Position numbers and translations under genes: made by a program. Shown piece after piece: positions 18,955-22,802 of a stretch of 22,802 nt of DNA. Source of the DNA: F-183 sp036502165 (lineage in GTDB: Bacteria > Acidobacteriota > Terriglobia > Bryobacterales > Bryobacteraceae); the NCBI GenBank assembly GCA_036502165.1, contig DASXZC010000184.1, positions 1 to 22,802 on the forward strand, written 5' to 3'. Every line of letters begins with the position of its first letter. The stretch's first letter is position 1. The notes below the pieces were generated by a model. That model did no database searches, was not told where the DNA came from, and was given only the letters and a program-made list of their open reading frames with translations.

Positions 18955-20724
18955 GTGAAACTCACCATTTACGATTGGGCCTGGGTCGCGGCTTACTTCA
19001 TCTTCAACCTCGCGATCGGCTTCTACTACAAGTCCCGTGCCGGCAAGAGTGTCAGTGAATTCTTCCTCTCTGGACGTAACGTTCCATGGTGGCTCGCGGG
19101 GACTTCGATGGTCGCAACCACCTTCGCCGCCGACACTCCCTTAGCCGTAACAGGTCTCGTGGCGAAAGGCGGCATCGCCGGCAACTGGCTCTGGTGGAAC
19201 TTCGTCGCCGGCGGCATGATGACGGTCTTCTTTTATGCCCGCCTCTGGCGCCGATCAGGCGTCACCACCGACATCGAATTTTCCGAATTACGCTACTCCG
19301 GCAAGCCGGCCGCATTTCTGCGCGGCTTCCGCGCGCTCTATCTCGGCATCCCCATCAACTGCATCATTCTCGGATGGGTGAACCTCGCCATGGTCAAAAT
19401 CGCGATGCTCACGCTCGGCATCACTAAGGTCCAGGCGCTCGCAATCGTGATGGGATTGATCGCCCTAACTTCGTTCATCTCGACCATGTCCGGCCTATGG
19501 GGCGTCCTCGTCACCGACGTCTTTCAATTCATCGTGAAAATGGGCATGGTCACCGCCCTCGCCGTCTTCGCCGTCCGCGCAACCGGCGGCATGGACACGA
19601 TGAAGGACAAGCTCCACGCACTCGACCTCACACGCGGCGGCCAAGGCTCCGTGCTGAATTTCGTTCCGGATCTCAACTCCGCCTGGATGCCGATGATGGC
19701 GTTCTTCGTTTATATCGGAGTCAACTGGTGGGCGACCTGGTACCCCGGCGCGGAACCCGGCGGCGGAGGCTACATCGCCCAGCGCATGATGTGCGCCAAG
19801 GACGAACGCCACTCCCTGCTCGCGACGCTCTGGTTCAACATCGCGCACTACGCCATCCGCCCATGGCCGTGGGTGCTGGCCGCGCTCGCTTCGCTGGTCC
19901 TCTATCCGAATTTGCAGGACAAGGAATCCGGCTACGTGATGGTCATGGTCGACTACTTACCCGCATCCCTCCGTGGACTCATGATCGCCGCCTTCGCCGC
20001 CGCCTACATGTCGACCATCGCGACCCAACTCAACTGGGGCGCCAGCTACGTCGTCAACGATTTCTACCGCCGCTTCATGAAGACTGATGCGCCCGATCAC
20101 CACTACGTAAAGGTCGCGCAATTGGCCACAGTTCTGATCACAATCATCTCCGCGGTTCTGTCGTATTTCCTCGAGTCGATCGGCGACACCTGGCAACTCC
20201 TGCTCGGAATCGGCGCCGGCACCGGCGGAGTCCTACTGTTGCGCTGGTACTGGTGGCGCATCAGCGCCTGGAGCGAAATCGCCGCCATGTCCGCGGCCTT
20301 AGTAGTCTCGACGTCCCTGCGCTTCATGCCGAAACTCGACGCGAATCCTGAAATCGCAACCGCGAAAGCAACGTTGCTGACGGTAGCGATCACGACCGCA
20401 ACCTGGCTGATCGCGACGTATGCCACCGCACCCGAGTCGCTTGAAACACTGCGCAGCTTCTATGCCCGCGTACATCCGTCTTATTTCGGATGGAAGCCCA
20501 TCGCCGACGCCATGCCCGAAGTTGCACCATCCCGCAGCGGACTTTGGAACCTCGCCGACGCCATAGCCGGCTGCGTCATGATCTATGGGACATTATTCGG
20601 AATCGGCAAAATCATCTTCGGTGACATGCCGGCGGGCCTATCAATGCTGGCAATAGCCGTCGGCGGCGGAGCATTCATCTATTGGGATCTCTCCCGCCGC
20701 GGCTGGAAGACAGTCGTCGACTAA
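18955..20724 (+). CDS. Sodium/solute symporter (SSS family)
   Basis: A 589-aa inner-membrane transporter of the SSS family (SGLT/PutP/PanF relatives), using the sodium gradient to import sugars, amino acids or organic acids; substrate unknown. The start matches the family: WVAAYFIFNLAIGFYYKSRA (TM1), SVSEFFLSGRNVPWWLAGTS, then MVATTFAADTPLAVTGLVA (TM2). About a dozen or more hydrophobic segments follow, with the conserved AAFAAAYMSTIATQLNWGAS near 343-362. GTG start at 18955 has no Shine-Dalgarno, and the predicted leader is about 14 bases. The TAA overlaps the stop of the convergent zinc-ribbon gene by four bases. It is longer than PutP at the C-terminus (extra segment ESLETLRSFYARVHPSYFGW). 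Confidence 0.9.
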   Translation: MKLTIYDWAWVAAYFIFNLAIGFYYKSRAGKSVSEFFLSGRNVPWWLAGTSMVATTFAADTPLAVTGLVAKGGIAGNWLWWNFVAGGMMTVFFYARLWRRSGVTTDIEFSELRYSGKPAAFLRGFRALYLGIPINCIILGWVNLAMVKIAMLTLGITKVQALAIVMGLIALTSFISTMSGLWGVLVTDVFQFIVKMGMVTALAVFAVRATGGMDTMKDKLHALDLTRGGQGSVLNFVPDLNSAWMPMMAFFVYIGVNWWATWYPGAEPGGGGYIAQRMMCAKDERHSLLATLWFNIAHYAIRPWPWVLAALASLVLYPNLQDKESGYVMVMVDYLPASLRGLMIAAFAAAYMSTIATQLNWGASYVVNDFYRRFMKTDAPDHHYVKVAQLATVLITIISAVLSYFLESIGDTWQLLLGIGAGTGGVLLLRWYWWRISAWSEIAAMSAALVVSTSLRFMPKLDANPEIATAKATLLTVAITTATWLIATYATAPESLETLRSFYARVHPSYFGWKPIADAMPEVAPSRSGLWNLADAIAGCVMIYGTLFGIGKIIFGDMPAGLSMLAIAVGGGAFIYWDLSRRGWKTVVD

Positions 20725-21128
20725 TTAGAAGATTTAGCAATCTTCCGAGCGGCTTTTTTCGCAGCCGCCGGCTTCGCCTTCTCAGGCTTAGCCACTGGAG
20801 GAGCAGGCTCTTCCGCAACAGGTTCCGGAGGCTCCGCGATCACATCCGGAGGAGGCGCAGGAGGAGGCATCGGAGGAGCAGCCGGCTCAACGCCCGCCGC
20901 AACAGGAGCACCGGCCCCTGCGAGCACTTGATCGAACAATTGTTGCTTCTTGAGATCCTTCTTCGACGGCATCGGTTCCCCGTTGCGGAAGTCATGATCG
21001 TGGTAACAAGTGCGGCAACGCACCTTCGCCGCCGCTCCGTTCAGAAGAGAGACGATGGCGTGGTTCGTCAGGCGCTTGCACTTGATGCAGAAGTCATCAA
21101 TTTCGTCGCCCAGTCGAGATTCGTGCAT
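20721..21128 (-). CDS. Zinc-ribbon protein with Pro/Ala/Lys-rich tail
   Basis: A 135-aa protein of unknown function. The N-terminal ribbon has two CxxC knuckles, FCIKC (Cys14, Cys17) and VRCRTC (Cys38, Cys41), separated by TNHAIVSLLNGAAAKV and followed by HDHDFR. A short charged segment (KKDLKKQQLFDQVL) leads into a low-complexity tail of Pro, Ala and Glu, ending in a lysine-rich stretch (EKAKPAAAKKAARKIAKSSN) that could bind nucleic acid. The ribbon resembles those of small acidobacterial and deltaproteobacterial proteins thought to bind nucleic acid; this is inference. ATG at 21128, with a TATAAT 27 bases upstream on this strand (21161-21156). Convergent with the symporter gene, overlapping by four bases. 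Confidence 0.75.
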   Translation of the reverse strand: MHESRLGDEIDDFCIKCKRLTNHAIVSLLNGAAAKVRCRTCYHDHDFRNGEPMPSKKDLKKQQLFDQVLAGAGAPVAAGVEPAAPPMPPPAPPPDVIAEPPEPVAEEPAPPVAKPEKAKPAAAKKAARKIAKSSN

Positions 21129-21155
21129 ATCAAAACGTTGCGCGATACTTTTCGT

Positions 21156-21161
21156 ATTATA
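21156..21161 (-). promoter_or_regulatory. Candidate -10 box of the zinc-ribbon gene (TATAAT)
   Basis: A perfect TATAAT on the minus strand, in the 45-base gap between the Uma2 gene and the zinc-ribbon gene. No clear -35 is seen. It would let the zinc-ribbon gene be transcribed apart from the ABC-Uma2 pair. Confidence 0.4.
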
Positions 21162-21173
21162 CCGGATCGGTCC

Positions 21174-21686
21174 CTAGCGCGGCCAGTCTGATTCAGCCTG
21201 CGGAAGGACTTCCCCGAGTGGCAGCGCGATCCGCCCGTCCACGGTCCGCAGGAACCCGTCGAGCACGGTGTGCCAACCCGTCGTGTCGATCCTCCACCCG
21301 TGTCCCTTCCAGGGGTCGATCACCCAAATATTCGCAACGCCGAACCCGATGTAATCGTCGAGGCGGTCCTGCAGGCTTGACATCGTATCGTCGGGCGACA
21401 TGACCTCGACGCATAGATAAGGCGGTTCAGTAAAGACTTCCTCATCTGGCGAAGGCGTACGCACCACAACAACATCTGGAACGCGGAATCGGTCAACGGC
21501 GACTCGTATGCGCTGTTCGACGTAAGGTTCACATCCGAACTCATGCCGGCGATTCCAAAGCCAGGCAAGAACGAAGGTCTGAGTGTGGCTATGAGGTTTC
21601 CTCCCAACGTTCCGCTCCAGAAGATGACCATTGACATACTCGCAATCCGGGCGGTACGTAGATGTCAGATATTCTTCAGCCGTCAC
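21174..21686 (-). CDS. Uma2-family putative restriction-endonuclease-fold protein
   Basis: A 170-aa Uma2 (PF05685, DUF820) protein with the PD-(D/E)XK-like core. Motifs: MTAEEYL, YRPDCEYVNGHLLER (11-25), VEQRIRVAVDRFRVPDVVVV (Asp71), PPYLCVEVMSPDD (Glu94) and DDYIGFGVANIWVIDPW. Uma2 genes are expanded in acidobacteria and cyanobacteria; most have no known function. The region downstream of VEVMSP, where a Lys normally precedes the 'Y..GV' helix, reads DRLDDY with Arg instead. GTG start at 21686, three bases after the ABC gene stop, so the two are co-transcribed. No export signal. Confidence 0.9.
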   Translation of the reverse strand: MTAEEYLTSTYRPDCEYVNGHLLERNVGRKPHSHTQTFVLAWLWNRRHEFGCEPYVEQRIRVAVDRFRVPDVVVVRTPSPDEEVFTEPPYLCVEVMSPDDTMSSLQDRLDDYIGFGVANIWVIDPWKGHGWRIDTTGWHTVLDGFLRTVDGRIALPLGEVLPQAESDWPR

Positions 21687-21689
21687 TAT

Positions 21690-22487
21690 TCACCAACAAT
21701 TAAAGTATCCCTCCCGCTCTGCCAACTCGAGCCCCGGAACATCAAACAACTCACTCAGATTCGTGGACGTCAGAATCTCGTGCTTCGCTCCGTCCTTCAC
21801 CACGCGCCCGCCGCGCATGAGCACGACCCGCTCGATTTCCGGAATGATCTCGTCGACATGATGCGTCACCAGGATCAAACTCGTACCCCGCGCCGCGATC
21901 TTTCGCAGGATGTCGCGCAACTCGCGCATCGCCCGCAGATCGAGACTCGTCGACGGCTCATCGAGCACCAGCGCCGCGGGTTCGTTCACCAGCGCACGCC
22001 CGATCAATACACGCCGGCCTTCCCCCGAGGACGTTTCAAACACAGCCCGATCCGCCAGATGCGGAATCTCGAGCAACTCAAGCATCTCCTCGACTTTCTC
22101 GAGCATCGCCGGAGTCACTTCGTGATTGGGCCACACCCCGATGCTCGAAAAGAATCCCGAGAGGATCACCTCGCGCGCCGTATAATCCCGCCTGCAAGCG
22201 AGCATCAGATCGTTATTGACGATCCCCATCATCGAGCGAAGCTCAAAAATGTCCCACCGGTCGCGCCCAAGAATCCGCAGCGACCAATCATCGCCGTCGA
22301 GCAGATACGGATAACACTCGCGCGTCAGCGTATGAATCAACGTCGACTTTCCACAGCCATTCGGACCAAGAAGCGCGACGTGTTCGCCCGTTTCGATCTT
22401 CAAATTAATCCGGTCGAGCGCACGCTGCGACTCTCGACGCACAGTGACATTGCGCAACTCAAGCAAGGGAGGAGAGGAAGGACTCAA
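21690..22487 (-). CDS. ABC transporter ATP-binding protein, ModF/YlmA-like (COG1119)
   Basis: An ATPase of about 265 aa. From a TTG start at 22487: Walker A GPNGCGKST (41-49), DGDDWSLRILGRDRWD, signature SSGEGRRVLIGRAL (153-166), Walker B ALVLDEPSTSLDL (172-184), and H-loop VTHHVDEI (His209). The SSGE-RR signature and THHV pattern fit COG1119 (ModF/YlmA), a group associated with metal or molybdate-type uptake but poorly characterised. No permease or binding protein is adjacent. Starts are TTG only: 22487 or 22466, with no Shine-Dalgarno. An in-frame TTG at 22595 would overlap the divergent Tat-exported gene by 73 bases. TACAAT (22512-22507) gives a plausible -10. Followed by Uma2 after three bases. 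Confidence 0.88.
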   Translation of the reverse strand: MSPSSPPLLELRNVTVRRESQRALDRINLKIETGEHVALLGPNGCGKSTLIHTLTRECYPYLLDGDDWSLRILGRDRWDIFELRSMMGIVNNDLMLACRRDYTAREVILSGFFSSIGVWPNHEVTPAMLEKVEEMLELLEIPHLADRAVFETSSGEGRRVLIGRALVNEPAALVLDEPSTSLDLRAMRELRDILRKIAARGTSLILVTHHVDEIIPEIERVVLMRGGRVVKDGAKHEILTSTNLSELFDVPGLELAEREGYFNCW

Positions 22488-22522
22488 TGCAGGGGACCCA
22501 GTCCCGATTGTAAACTCAGTCC

Positions 22523-22802
22523 ATGCACCGCCGCGAGTTCCTCGAACGAACGATAGGCGCCTTCGCCGCCGCGTCCGCGTCTTTCGCTTCCCCAAACGAC
22601 AAACCCATCCCCATCGGATTGAATACCTACTGCCTGCGCGCCATGAAGTGGCACGACATGGAACTGATCGACTACACCGCGGGCCTCAAGCTCGACTCGA
22701 TCTTCCTCCAGGACTCCGTCGACCCCGGCCTCATGGATCCCGCACACTGGGCCAAGGTCCGCGAATATGCCCACGAAAAAGGTCTCGAACGACTCGAGAC
22801 CG
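22523..22802 (+). CDS. Tat-exported sugar-phosphate isomerase/epimerase-like TIM-barrel protein, 3' truncated
   Basis: The frame is open to the window end (93 complete codons visible). MHRREFLERTIGAFAAASAS is a twin-arginine signal (RREFL) with a following Ala-rich region, so the product should be folded and exported. The mature start KPIPIGLNTYCLRAM, followed by KWHDMELIDYTAGLKLDSIF and DPGLMDPAHWAKVREYAHEKG, resembles xylose isomerase-like TIM-barrel (AP_endonuc_2) proteins, common as Tat substrates in acidobacteria and planctomycetes. Substrate unknown. The ATG at 22523 has no Shine-Dalgarno; TAAACT (22511-22516) lies six bases upstream. Divergent from the ABC gene with a 35-base gap. Confidence 0.8.
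   Translation, partial: MHRREFLERTIGAFAAASASFASPNDKPIPIGLNTYCLRAMKWHDMELIDYTAGLKLDSIFLQDSVDPGLMDPAHWAKVREYAHEKGLERLET

Noticed and set aside
21543..22556. 337-aa plus-strand frame opposite the ABC ATPase
   Set aside because: Antisense to Walker A, signature and Walker B motifs; no recognisable domain and no ribosome site.
22488..22595. Long N-terminal form of the ABC ATPase starting at 22595
   Set aside because: It needs a TTG start, has an Arg-rich non-domain leader, and would overlap the Tat signal of the divergent gene.

Overview
The window (about 60% G+C by eye) looks like chromosome from an Acidobacteriota bacterium of the Solibacter/Bryobacter type. The main reasons are the left-edge protein, which combines an SBBP-type beta-propeller repeat with the C-terminal domain named after Solibacter usitatus (TIGR03437), and the mix of secreted hydrolases, Uma2 proteins and SSS symporters. 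The taxonomic call is inference. I see no rRNA, tRNA, IS element, prophage or CRISPR array.

Layout. 1-2178 (+): 3' part of a large secreted propeller protein. 4245-2249 (-): murB, an SDR oxidoreductase and an 81-aa protein, tightly spaced. 4292-5743 (+): exported AbgB-like M20 amidohydrolase, ending stop-to-stop against a UlaG-like metallo-hydrolase (6571-5744, -). 6776-8137 (+): circularly permuted ATP-grasp protein with a good promoter. 8187-8803 (+): ParD/ParE toxin-antitoxin pair behind a 27-bp palindrome. 13442-8813 (-): secreted GH5 glycosidase with VCBS repeats, small transaldolase, DUF3592-like membrane protein, Dabb-domain protein and elongation factor P. 13504-14928 (+): second exported M20 peptidase. 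15186-14941 (-): small Cys-rich protein. 15268-17650 (+): argC-argB-NAG synthase. 17805-18776 (+): molybdopterin-binding protein, then a two-hairpin element ending in a strong terminator. 18955-20724 (+): sodium/solute symporter. 22487-20721 (-): ModF-like ABC ATPase, Uma2 protein and zinc-ribbon protein. 22523 to the end (+): Tat-exported TIM-barrel protein, cut by the window edge.

How the genes fit together. The clearest pathway is arginine biosynthesis: a GNAT NAG synthase, ArgB and ArgC cover the first three steps and sit behind what looks like a tandem ARG-box operator reaching the argC start codon. Secreted GH5 and M20 enzymes and the SSS symporter fit a soil heterotroph that takes up polymer breakdown products. 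MurB (peptidoglycan precursors) and EF-P (translation) are housekeeping genes.

Most notable items: (i) an extended -10 promoter followed by two hairpins and a terminator, encoding a putative 84-nt RNA with three CCUCC-like (anti-Shine-Dalgarno) motifs; (ii) the paired ARG boxes; (iii) an EF-P whose modification-loop tip is Asn instead of Lys/Arg; (iv) a UlaG-like hydrolase with HAHPAH where the metal-binding HxHxDH Asp is expected; (v) the parDE palindrome; (vi) a NAG synthase reading frame that runs through its own terminator hairpin; (vii) several start codons lacking a Shine-Dalgarno but with a -10-like hexamer 6-10 bases upstream.
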